Shown in pieces: positions 42,850 through 50,503 of a stretch of 55,297 nt of DNA. Source of the DNA: Frankiales bacterium (GTDB taxonomy: Bacteria; Actinomycetota; Actinomycetes; Mycobacteriales; SCTD01); contig JAODND010000043.1 in the NCBI GenBank assembly GCA_025465465.1, positions 1-55,297 on the forward strand, read 5' to 3'. Under the pieces are notes generated by a model. It did not search any database. It was not told the origin of the DNA and worked only from the letters and a program-made list of their open reading frames with translations. The translations under genes were made by a program, and so were the position numbers. The first letter of the stretch is position 1. The number at the start of each line of letters is the position of its first letter.

Positions 42850-44444
42850 TGCCGACCTACGCGGACCTGTTGCTCGCGCGCGGGGGCGACGACCACGTCG
42901 GGCTGGTCTTCGAGGACCGGCGGTGGACCTGGGCGCAGATCGTGCAGGAGTGCGCTGACCGCACGCCGCTGCTCCGCCCCGGCATGCACGTCGGCCTGCT
43001 GCTCGACAACCTGCCCGACTACGTCTTCTGGCTGGGTGCCTGTGCGCTCAAGGGCGCCGCCCTCGTCGGCATCAACCCCACCCGGCGGGGCGCACAGCTC
43101 GAGGCGGACGTCGCTCACACCGACATCGACCTGCTTGTCACCGAGGCCCGGCACCGCGACGCTGTCGGCACCTTCGAGCACGTGCTCGTCGAGGAGCTGC
43201 AGCTGCCGACCGGCGTACCGCTGGAGGTCGACCCCTCCGTGCAGGAGAGCACCACGCTGCTGCTGCTGTTCACCAGCGGCTCGACAGGAGCGCCGAAGGC
43301 TGTCGTCTGCACCAGCGGCCGCTACGCGCGATTGGCAGGGAACGGCACCGCGCTGTTCGGCCTGACCCGTGACGACGTGCTCTACCAGTCCATGCCGATG
43401 TTTCACGGCAACGCCCTCATGACGAGCATCGCGCCCGCCACCGCGCTCGGCGCCACCGTGGTGCTGCGTCGCCGGTTCAGCGCCAGCGAGTTCCTGCCGG
43501 ACGTGCGCACGCACGGCTGCACCTTCTTCAACTACGTCGGCCGGTCGTTGGCCTATGTCTTGGCGACGCCACCCACCGAGCACGACGCCGACAACCGGCT
43601 CCGGCTCGGTTTCGGCACCGAAGCCTCTCCCCGCGACATGGACGCGTTCACCGCGCGCTTCGACTGCCCACTGCTGGAGAACTACGGCTCGAGCGAGGGA
43701 GCCATCTCCATCCGGAAGGTCCCTGGGACGCCACGTGGCGCGCTCGGCAAGCCACCGGAGGGGATGCCGGTCGCGATCCTCGACGACGAGGGCAAGGAGT
43801 GCGCTCGTGCCCGGTTCGACGAGCACGGCGCACTTGTCAACGCGGACGAGGCGATCGGCGAGATCGTGGGCCTGCAGGCCGCTGCCGCCTTCGAGGGGTA
43901 CTACAAGAACCCCGAGGCCGAGGCCCAGCGCGTGGTCGGAAGTGCTTACCGAACAGGCGATCTCGGCTATCAGGACGAGGCCGGCTGGTTCTGGTTCGCC
44001 GGTCGCGGCGGCGACTGGCTGCGGGTGGACAGCGAGAACTTCGCGGCCGGACCTGTCGAGACCATCCTCTCCCGCTGGGAGCCCGCGGTGATGGTCGCCG
44101 TCTACCCGGTGCCGGACGCACGGACCGGCGATCAGGTCATGGCAGCAGTCGAGATGGCGAGCGGTACGACGTTCGACCCGGTCGCGTTCGGAGCCTTCCT
44201 CACGGCCCAACCCGACCTGGGTACGAAGTGGGCGCCGCGCTATGTCCGCGTCATCGGCGCGATGCCCTTGACCGGCAGCAACAAGGTGGACAAGAACCCG
44301 CTCCGTGCCGAGCAGTGGTCAGTCGGGCAGGTGTTCTGGCGGCCCGGCAGGGAGCTCGTCTACGCCGAGCTCAGCGCCGGGGACCGGCGAGCGCTGCGCG
44401 GCGACTTCACTCTGCACGAGCGTCTTGACATGCTCCCTTCGTAA
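42849..44444 (+). CDS. Acyl-CoA synthetase, FadD17-like
   Basis: 531 residues of the ANL type: P-loop FTSGSTGAPKAV, ENYGSSEGA, GDLGYQDEAGWFWFAGR, then GGDWLRVDSENFAAGPVE, a stretch typical of FadD17/CasI-like steroid-CoA ligases, and late lysine in TGSNKVDKNPLR. It would activate a carboxylated steroid or fatty-acid-like side chain. In M. tuberculosis fadD17 lies away from the HIP operons; here it ends the operon behind box C. Substrate unproven. The stop codon TAA falls inside the ArsR palindrome. Confidence 0.83.
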   Translation: MPTYADLLLARGGDDHVGLVFEDRRWTWAQIVQECADRTPLLRPGMHVGLLLDNLPDYVFWLGACALKGAALVGINPTRRGAQLEADVAHTDIDLLVTEARHRDAVGTFEHVLVEELQLPTGVPLEVDPSVQESTTLLLLFTSGSTGAPKAVVCTSGRYARLAGNGTALFGLTRDDVLYQSMPMFHGNALMTSIAPATALGATVVLRRRFSASEFLPDVRTHGCTFFNYVGRSLAYVLATPPTEHDADNRLRLGFGTEASPRDMDAFTARFDCPLLENYGSSEGAISIRKVPGTPRGALGKPPEGMPVAILDDEGKECARARFDEHGALVNADEAIGEIVGLQAAAAFEGYYKNPEAEAQRVVGSAYRTGDLGYQDEAGWFWFAGRGGDWLRVDSENFAAGPVETILSRWEPAVMVAVYPVPDARTGDQVMAAVEMASGTTFDPVAFGAFLTAQPDLGTKWAPRYVRVIGAMPLTGSNKVDKNPLRAEQWSVGQVFWRPGRELVYAELSAGDRRALRGDFTLHERLDMLPS

Positions 44445-44457
44445 GTGTTGACTTACG
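44440..44457. promoter_or_regulatory. Palindromic operator before the ArsR-type gene
   Basis: CGTAAGT-gttg-ACTTACG, perfect 7-bp arms, 5 bases before GTG 44462. A TTGACA at 44425-44430 is a possible -35. Size and place suit the ArsR-family protein encoded immediately downstream. Confidence 0.6.
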
Positions 44458-44461
44458 GTTC

Positions 44462-44767
44462 GTGAAGACGAACGCAGCCCCGCTTTTCGACGCTCTGGGT
44501 GACCCGTCACGACGAGCCATCCTCGAGCTGGTCGCCCACACCCCGCGTCCGGTGGGTGAGCTCGCCGACGCGCTTCCGATCAGCCGCCCGGCGGTGTCAC
44601 AGCACCTGAAGGTCCTGAAAGACGTGGGACTCGTGACCGTTCGGACCGAGGGCACCCGCCACCTGTACGCCATGGACCCCACCGGTCTCGCACCGGTACG
44701 CGCGTGGTTCGCGCGCTTCTGGAACGACAACCTGGCGGCCTTCGCGTCCGCCGTCGAGGAGGACTGA
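44462..44767 (+). CDS. ArsR-family transcriptional regulator
   Basis: 101 residues: winged helix with ALGDPSRRAILELVA, VGELADALPISRPAVSQHLKVLKDVGLV and the wing VRTEGTRHLYAM. Metal-binding cysteines of classical ArsR (ELCVCDL) are absent, as in the sub-group paired with AHSA1/SRPBCC proteins. Followed after 1 base by such a gene, so a self-contained regulatory pair. The palindrome overlapping its promoter argues for autoregulation. No visible connection to steroid catabolism. Confidence 0.87.
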   Translation: MKTNAAPLFDALGDPSRRAILELVAHTPRPVGELADALPISRPAVSQHLKVLKDVGLVTVRTEGTRHLYAMDPTGLAPVRAWFARFWNDNLAAFASAVEED

Positions 44768-44768
44768 C

Positions 44769-45242
44769 ATGACCGACACCTTCGTGCGCAGCACCGTCCA
44801 GGTCAGGGCCGACGCCGCCCGCGCCTTCGACGTCTTCACGAAAGGCTTGGACAGCTGGTGGACCCGCGATCACCACGTCCTGCAGGGGACCCTCAAGGAG
44901 ATCGGCTGCGACCCCTACGTCGGCGGACGGATGTGGGAGGAGAACGCCGCCGGCGAGACCTGCACCTGGGGCCGGGTGCTCACGTGGGAGCCGCCGTCAG
45001 TGTTCGTCTTCTCGTGGTTGATCGGACCCGACTTCGGCGTGCCCGGACCCGATGCCCAAGGCAGCCGCGTCACGGTGACGTTCACGCCGAATGACGCGGG
45101 GACCCTGGTCGAGCTCGTGCACGACCAGCTGGACGTGCACGGCCCCGGCTGGGAAGGCCTGGCCGCGGGGGTTGGCAGCGACGGCGGCTGGCCGCTGGGG
45201 ATGCGCACCTTTGCCGCCGAGGTCGAGCGCGTGCCCGCCTAG
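44769..45242 (+). CDS. SRPBCC/AHSA1-like domain protein
   Basis: 157 residues with the AHSA1 (START-like) fold: VRSTVQVRADAARAFDVFT, the WTRDHH segment, VGGRMWEENAAGETCTWGRVLTWEPP and VTVTFTPNDAGTLVELVHDQ. The fold binds hydrophobic ligands or chaperones; here it is probably the ligand-binding partner gene of the ArsR regulator one base upstream. The 3' end overlaps the convergent membrane-protein gene by 4 bases. Confidence 0.85.
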   Translation: MTDTFVRSTVQVRADAARAFDVFTKGLDSWWTRDHHVLQGTLKEIGCDPYVGGRMWEENAAGETCTWGRVLTWEPPSVFVFSWLIGPDFGVPGPDAQGSRVTVTFTPNDAGTLVELVHDQLDVHGPGWEGLAAGVGSDGGWPLGMRTFAAEVERVPA

Positions 45243-45610
45243 GTCCGGCGGGAGGCCCCCCAGAGCCCGACGCCGATGCCCACGACGGCACCGCCGAGCC
45301 CGATCACCTGCTGCGACCGTGGCAGGTCGCGGTGGACCGAGATCCCGCCGAGCAGGTCGGCCGCGTCGGCGCCGGCCGAGGCGAGAAACCAGCCACGGGT
45401 CGGCCGTCCGCGCAGCGCTGCTGACGCGAGCAGCCCACCGACGAGCGCGTCCCGATAACCCATCGAGCGCAGCAGCAGCGCTGCCGTCGGCGACGGCTGC
45501 TCCTTGTCGCCCCACATCCGATTGGCCTTCTCCGGCGAGACGAGGAACGAGACGCCGGACGCGAGCCGAAGCCCACCGACGACGAGCGGAGCGACATCAA
45601 CCCGTGGCAT
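45239..45610 (-). CDS. Small membrane protein, last gene of the KstD-like/fadA6 operon
   Basis: 123 residues with about three to four weak hydrophobic helices (ALLLRSMGYRDALVGGLLASAALRG in pieces, and IGLGGAVVGIGVGLWGA at the end). I do not recognise a function; the layout recalls small DUF4267-like membrane proteins. It lies 9 bases after the DapB-fold gene on the same strand, so it is probably the end of the KstR2 box D operon. Confidence 0.6.
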   Translation of the reverse strand: MPRVDVAPLVVGGLRLASGVSFLVSPEKANRMWGDKEQPSPTAALLLRSMGYRDALVGGLLASAALRGRPTRGWFLASAGADAADLLGGISVHRDLPRSQQVIGLGGAVVGIGVGLWGASRRT

Positions 45611-45619
45611 GAGCAGACC

Positions 45620-46660
45620 CTAGAGCTTTCCGACCGCCGGCATCAGCGGCACGTCCAGGGCGTCGTAGAGGCCCGGCTTCGCGTCACGCAGCCACGGGAT
45701 GGCGTTGACGAGCCGGGCCGCGGCTGTCGCATTGCCACCGGCGGCCCGGTTGCCGCCTTCGTCGGTCGCCTCGATCGTGACCTCGATGCGCGGTCGGCCC
45801 TCGAGGACGATGCGATGCGCACCTGCTCCACCGTCAGGGGGCGACGGCCAGTCCGGCGCCACCTCGGGGGAGATCCGGGTGACGTGCTCGACGACCAGCT
45901 TCGCCCGGCCGCCGACGATGCCCTGGATCTCGAACCGGAGACCGCCCTGGGTGCCCTTCTCGAACAGGCCCATGACGTTGGTGACGTCCTCGTCCAGGGC
46001 GCGGCGCTCGACCTGCTCGCGGATCTCGTCGAGCTCGATCCCCAGCGCCCGCGCCATCAGGCGGAGCTGGCCGCCCCAGATCATCGTCGGGATGCCCGGC
46101 GCCACCATGATGGGCGTGGAGTCCATCGGGCCGCCCATACCGACCGAGTTGCGGACCGCGTCCGGCTGGTCATAGGTCGAGTAGTCGAAGAGCTCCTGGC
46201 ACCGGACCTGCGTCACCGCCGACGCGATGCCGGTGAGCAGCACCGGCAGGATGTCGTTGCCCCACCCCGGGTCGATCCCGCTGACGAACAGCGCCGAGCC
46301 GCCTTCCGTGCAGGCGTCCTCGAGCGGTCTCCGCAGGGACGCCGGCGCGGACGAGGGGTCATAGAGCGCATAGATGGAGGGCGTCACGACGACGGCGCCG
46401 GCCCTCAGGCAGCCGGCGATGTCGGCTGCCGCGTCGTCAGGTCTGATATCCCCGGAAGCCATATATGCCAGGGCATCCAGCCCTTCGGGGAGATCTGGAG
46501 AGACGGTGATGCCGAGGGGTTCGAGGTCGGCGAGCACGCCCGCGTCCTCGCCCGCACGTGACCTGCCGACGACGCCGACCAGATCCAGCTGCGGGTGGGC
46601 GACGACGGCGCGGATGCCCGCCCGGCCCATGTTCCCGGTCCCCCAGACCGCGACTCTCAT
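45620..46660 (-). CDS. Dihydrodipicolinate reductase/DAPDH-fold NAD(P) enzyme
   Basis: 346 residues. N-terminal Rossmann motif VAVWGTGNMGRAGIRAV, then a catalytic domain with VTPSIYALYDPSS, GIDPGWGNDILPVLL and GGQLRLMARALGIE. The family is usually called DapB-like or NAD(P)H-dependent amine dehydrogenase-like and includes steroid-cluster members of unknown role. ATG 46660 overlaps the preceding membrane gene by 4 bases, so it is co-translated with fadA6. Lysine synthesis is unlikely given the context; a reductase on a keto-acyl intermediate is inference. Confidence 0.75.
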   Translation of the reverse strand: MRVAVWGTGNMGRAGIRAVVAHPQLDLVGVVGRSRAGEDAGVLADLEPLGITVSPDLPEGLDALAYMASGDIRPDDAAADIAGCLRAGAVVVTPSIYALYDPSSAPASLRRPLEDACTEGGSALFVSGIDPGWGNDILPVLLTGIASAVTQVRCQELFDYSTYDQPDAVRNSVGMGGPMDSTPIMVAPGIPTMIWGGQLRLMARALGIELDEIREQVERRALDEDVTNVMGLFEKGTQGGLRFEIQGIVGGRAKLVVEHVTRISPEVAPDWPSPPDGGAGAHRIVLEGRPRIEVTIEATDEGGNRAAGGNATAAARLVNAIPWLRDAKPGLYDALDVPLMPAVGKL

Positions 46661-47007
46661 CGCCGCGTGCGGGCCAGGATCCCGGCGGTGCCGAGGACGA
46701 GCTCGCCGGTGAGGTAGGCCCAGTAGCTCGGCTTCGTCTCGGGCTGGTCGACCTTCAGGGAGTAGGTCCGGAACGCCGCCGCCCCGAGCCAGGTCATCCC
46801 GACCGCCGTGTAGGCATCCGACGTGCCGCGGAGCAGGGCCCAGAGCCCGAGCCCGACGAACGTGCCACCGAGGCCGGCACGGGTCTCGGTGATGCCGCGG
46901 GCGCTCCCGGGGACGAGGTCGAGCTGGGCCAGGGTGCGTTCCGGCATCAGCGCGATGGCGAGCCCCGAACCGGCAAGTCCGGCCGCGCTCAGGGTCCCGA
47001 GACGCAT
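46657..47007 (-). CDS. DUF4345-like membrane protein
   Basis: 116 residues with four hydrophobic helices; ETRAGLGGTFVGLGLWAL and AAFRTYSLKVD resemble the small DUF4345 membrane family. ATG 47007 shares one base with the fadA6 stop (TGATG), so it is co-translated with it. No enzymatic residues seen. Why a membrane protein is embedded in a beta-oxidation operon is not explained by known HIP chemistry. Confidence 0.68.
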   Translation of the reverse strand: MRLGTLSAAGLAGSGLAIALMPERTLAQLDLVPGSARGITETRAGLGGTFVGLGLWALLRGTSDAYTAVGMTWLGAAAFRTYSLKVDQPETKPSYWAYLTGELVLGTAGILARTRR

Positions 47008-48161
47008 CAGAGCCGCTCGAGGATCGTGACGTTGGCCTGACCGCCGCCCTCGCACATCGTCTGCAGTCCGAACCGGCCGCCAGTGCGCTCGAGCTCGTGC
47101 AGCAGCGTGGTCATGAGCCGAGCCCCGGTCGCGCCGAGCGGGTGCCCGAGCGCGATGGCGCCGCCGTTCGGGTTGACGCGCGTGGGGTCGGCGCCGGTGT
47201 CCTTGAGCCAGGCGAGCACCACGGACGCGAACGCCTCGTTGATCTCGACCACGTCCATGTCGTCGATGGCGAGCCCCGTCTTGTTCAGGGCGTGCGCGGT
47301 GGCCGGGATGGGTGCGGTCAGCATGAGGATCGGGTCGTCACCGCGCACCGACAGGTGGTGGATGCGGGCCCGGGGCGTCAGGTTGTGCTCCTTGAGCGCG
47401 GCCGCGCTGACGACGAGCAGCGCGGCGGCGCCGTCGGTGAGCTGCGAGGCGACGCCCGCGGTGATGCGACCACCTTCCTGAAGGGTCTTCAGGCCTGCCA
47501 TCTTCTCCAGCGTCGTGTCGGCCCGCGGCCCGATGTCCTCGGCGACGTCACCCACCGGGGCGATCTCGGCCTTGAAGCGGCCCTCGGAGATCGCTGCGAG
47601 TGCGCGCTGGTGCGACTGGTAGGCCCACTTCTCCATCTCCTCACGGGAGATGTCCCAGCGGCGGGCGATCTCATCGGCCGCGTGGAACTGCGACACCGGC
47701 TGATCGCCGTACCTCTTGACCCAGCCCTGACTGCCGCTGAACGGGTCGTCGAAGCCATATGCCTGGCCGGCCAACATCGCGGCGCTGATCGGGATCTGCG
47801 TCATGTTCTGGACGCCACCGGCGACGACGACGTCGACCGTGCCCGACATCACCGCCTGGGCGGCGAAGTGCACCGCCTGCTGCGACGACCCGCACTGCCG
47901 GTCGACCGTGGTGCCTGGGACGTGTTCGGGGAGGCCGGCGGCGAGCCAGCAGGTGCGCGCGATGTCGCCGGCCTGCGGGCCGATGGTGTCGACGCAGCCG
48001 AAGATGACGTCCTCGACGGCACCGGGGTCGATGCCCGACCGGTCCATGAGGGCGTTCAGGACGTGCGCGCCGAGGTCGGCGGGGTGGACACCTGCGAGGC
48101 CGGTGCCCTTGCGGGTGACCGGCGTGCGGACGGCCTCGACGATGTAGGCCTCGTCAGCCAT
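47007..48161 (-). CDS. fadA6: Thiolase FadA6
   Basis: 384 residues. The catalytic triad of a degradative thiolase is present: nucleophile Cys90 (DRQCGSSQQA), His340 (GHPLGATG) and Cys370 (MCEGGGQAN). FadA6 thiolytically cleaves the ring-opened product in the last steps of C/D-ring catabolism. Its start overlaps the SDR gene by 8 bases. Under KstR2 box D through the KstD-like operon. Length agrees with mycobacterial FadA6. Confidence 0.88.
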   Translation of the reverse strand: MADEAYIVEAVRTPVTRKGTGLAGVHPADLGAHVLNALMDRSGIDPGAVEDVIFGCVDTIGPQAGDIARTCWLAAGLPEHVPGTTVDRQCGSSQQAVHFAAQAVMSGTVDVVVAGGVQNMTQIPISAAMLAGQAYGFDDPFSGSQGWVKRYGDQPVSQFHAADEIARRWDISREEMEKWAYQSHQRALAAISEGRFKAEIAPVGDVAEDIGPRADTTLEKMAGLKTLQEGGRITAGVASQLTDGAAALLVVSAAALKEHNLTPRARIHHLSVRGDDPILMLTAPIPATAHALNKTGLAIDDMDVVEINEAFASVVLAWLKDTGADPTRVNPNGGAIALGHPLGATGARLMTTLLHELERTGGRFGLQTMCEGGGQANVTILERL

Positions 48162-48870
48162 GTGAGCTCCCTAGCGCTGTGTGGAATGCGGGGAACTCCC
48201 CACCTCCGTCGACGAACAGGTCGGCACCGGTGACGTAGGCCATCTCCGGTGAGGCAAGCATGAGGCACGCCGCGGCGACGTCCTGCACCGAGGCCAGCCG
48301 TCCCATCGGCACGGTGGCCGCGACGGCGCCACGGTGCTCGCCGTAGGTGTCGGCCGCCGTCTCGGTCTCGAGCAGTCCCACGGTGACCTGGTTGACGCGC
48401 ACGTCCGGTGCCCACTCCAGCGCCAACGCTCGCGTGAGCGTCGTGAGTCCCGCCTTCGCCGCGGCGTACGCCGCGGTGCCAGGAGCAGGGCGTACGGCTG
48501 ACACGCTGCCGATGTTGAGGATCACGCCCCCGGACATGGCCCGACGTGCCGACCTGGCGACGAAGAGCGGGGCCACGAGGTTGAGCGCGATGACCTTCTC
48601 GTGGAAGCGCGGGCTGGTCTCGGCGACGAGCGCCGTCGGTGAACCGCCAGCGTTGTTGACGACCACGTCGAGCGAGCCCTCGGTCCCGACGATGTCGGCG
48701 ATGAGCGCGTCGACGGCGTCCGGGTCGCGCACGTCGCAGGCGACGAACCGTCCAGGGCCGTCGCCCGGGTTGCGTCCGCAGACCACGACCTGGTCGCCGG
48801 CCTTGGTGAACGCCTCGGCGATGCCACGCCCGAGTCCGCGGGTGCCCCCGGTGATGAGGACGGTCCTCAT
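48154..48870 (-). CDS. Short-chain dehydrogenase in the fadA6 operon
   Basis: 238 residues with TGGTRGLGRGIA, VVVNNAGGSP and the active-site YAAAKAG. The CDVRDPDAV strand end indicates the nucleotide-binding Asp. Classical SDR without extra domains. Overlaps the KstD-like gene by 4 bases and fadA6 by 8, so expressed with them. Substrate would be a hydroxyacyl-CoA or hydroxysteroid; which one is unknown. Confidence 0.83.
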   Translation of the reverse strand: MRTVLITGGTRGLGRGIAEAFTKAGDQVVVCGRNPGDGPGRFVACDVRDPDAVDALIADIVGTEGSLDVVVNNAGGSPTALVAETSPRFHEKVIALNLVAPLFVARSARRAMSGGVILNIGSVSAVRPAPGTAAYAAAKAGLTTLTRALALEWAPDVRVNQVTVGLLETETAADTYGEHRGAVAATVPMGRLASVQDVAAACLMLASPEMAYVTGADLFVDGGGEFPAFHTALGSSHG

Positions 48871-50435
48871 GACATGTCGTCCGCGGCGAGCCACGCGAAG
48901 GCCATGGCGGGCGTGATGCAGGCGCCAGGACCGGGGTAGGAGTGGCCGAACATCGATGCCATCGTGTTGCCGCAGGCATAGAGGCCAGGGATCGTGGAGC
49001 CGTCGGGCCTCGTCACCCGGCCGTGCTCGTCGCAGACGAGGCCGCCCTTGGTGCCGAGGTCGGACAGCACGACCTTGCCGGCGTAGAAGGGCCCGGTGGC
49101 GAGCGGCGCCAGCGAGGGGTTCGGCCACTCGTGCGGCCCCGGGATCCCCGGGTAGCGCTGGAAGACCCAGAGCAGCTGGCGCTCATAGGAGCCCTCGTCG
49201 CCCCGCCCGAAGTCCTCGTCGACGCCCTTGTCGACGAGGACGTTCCAGCGCTCCGCGGTGGCCACGAGCCCGGGTGCGTCGAGCTTCTCGGCCAGCTCAG
49301 CGAGCGTGTCAGCGACGACCAGGGTGCCGTCGGCGACCCATGCGTCCGGCGATGCGCCCGGTCGGAGCCCGGCGAAGCCATAGCTGTCGAGAGCGTGCTG
49401 GTCGAGCACGTACCAGCTGGGGATGCACGGGATGCCCCTGTCGCGCGCGGCGAGCATCAGGTGGCCGAAGGTGTTGTACGGCGTGCCCTCGTTGACCCAG
49501 CGGTTGCCCTGCTGGTCGACGATGATCCCCGTCGGGGCGGCCCGCTCGAACAGCAGGAACGACGGCTTCCCGTCCCCCCGCAGCAGGCCCGGCGCCCACC
49601 AGCAGTCCTCGAGCAGGTCGGTGGCGGCGCCGAGCCGCATGCCGGCCTCGATGCCGTCACCGGTGTTGCCCGGCACGCCGAGCGTCCAGCCGTCGTGGTG
49701 GAGCACGGGGTCTTGGTGTCGCGCGCGCAGGGCGACGTTGTGCTCGAAGCCACCATTGGCCAGGAGCACTGCGGATGCGGCGATCTCGCGGCCGTCTGCC
49801 GTGCGCACCCCCACCACCCGATCGCCGTCGACGATCACGTCGTCGAACGCCGTCGAGGTCCAGACCGTGACGCCCTCGACCGCGCAGGCAGTCAGCAGCT
49901 GCGCGATCAGGGACTGACCGCCCCACATCGGGCCGTCCGGTCCGGACTCGGGGATCGGCGGGCCGCCGTCGCCGAGCGCGAGCTTCGGTTGGACCTTGTG
50001 CTCGAGCGCGGCCGCCACGGCCGGGCGGATGGCCTTCGGCGTGATCGCACGGCCGGTGAGCAGCGCACCCGGCTCGGACGGGTGGTAGTCGGGGTAGCCG
50101 GTCATGAACGAGAACCGGACGCCCTTGGTCTCGAGCCAGGCGATCGTGTCGCGAGCGGCATGCAGATAGGCCTGCTGCATCGAGCGCGGGGTGCGGTCCC
50201 CGACGGTGGCGTCGAGGTAGACCTGCGCCTGGTCGAGGTCGTCGTGCTGGCCGGCGTTGAGCACGTGCAGGTTGGCCGGCGCCCAGAGCCCGGCGCCCGA
50301 CAGCGCGGTCGTGCCGCCACAGACCGCGGCCTTCTCGAGGACCAGCACCCGGTGCCCGTTCTCCGCGGCACGCAGCGCTCCGACGAGGCCACCGGCCCCG
50401 GAACCCGCGACAACCAGGTCGAAGTCGCTGATCAC
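48867..50435 (-). CDS. 3-ketosteroid-delta1-dehydrogenase-like flavoprotein
   Basis: 522 residues. FAD Rossmann motif VAGSGAGGLVGALRAAENG at the N-terminus, EK..CGGTTALSGAGLWAPAN, and C-terminal YPGPGACITPAMAFAW. The tyrosines needed in KstD seem kept: GYPDYHP, NEGTPY and the YPGPG motif (Tyr plus Gly). It is shorter than the about 560-residue KstD because an insertion is missing. Could be KstD (delta1) or a paralogue acting on other ketosteroid intermediates. GTG 50435 has GGGAGG upstream; box D is 31 bases before. Confidence 0.78.
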   Translation of the reverse strand: MISDFDLVVAGSGAGGLVGALRAAENGHRVLVLEKAAVCGGTTALSGAGLWAPANLHVLNAGQHDDLDQAQVYLDATVGDRTPRSMQQAYLHAARDTIAWLETKGVRFSFMTGYPDYHPSEPGALLTGRAITPKAIRPAVAAALEHKVQPKLALGDGGPPIPESGPDGPMWGGQSLIAQLLTACAVEGVTVWTSTAFDDVIVDGDRVVGVRTADGREIAASAVLLANGGFEHNVALRARHQDPVLHHDGWTLGVPGNTGDGIEAGMRLGAATDLLEDCWWAPGLLRGDGKPSFLLFERAAPTGIIVDQQGNRWVNEGTPYNTFGHLMLAARDRGIPCIPSWYVLDQHALDSYGFAGLRPGASPDAWVADGTLVVADTLAELAEKLDAPGLVATAERWNVLVDKGVDEDFGRGDEGSYERQLLWVFQRYPGIPGPHEWPNPSLAPLATGPFYAGKVVLSDLGTKGGLVCDEHGRVTRPDGSTIPGLYACGNTMASMFGHSYPGPGACITPAMAFAWLAADDMS

Positions 50436-50465
50436 CTGGCCATCCTCCCTGGTGGGACTCGTCCA

Positions 50466-50479
50466 AGCAAGCGCTTGGT
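50466..50479. promoter_or_regulatory. KstR2 operator, box D
   Basis: AGCAAGCGCTTGGT, full match to AnCAAGnnCTTGnT, between the KstD-like operon and a divergent IclR gene. It would control both. Confidence 0.88.
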
Positions 50480-50491
50480 CGTCCGGGGCGC

Positions 50492-50497
50492 TAGGCT
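50492..50497 (+). promoter_or_regulatory. -10 box of the IclR gene, leaderless
   Basis: TAGGCT, 6 bases before GTG 50504 with no ribosome site. KstR2 box D lies 12 bases upstream, in the -35 region. Confidence 0.55.
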
Positions 50498-50503
50498 GGT
50501 CCG

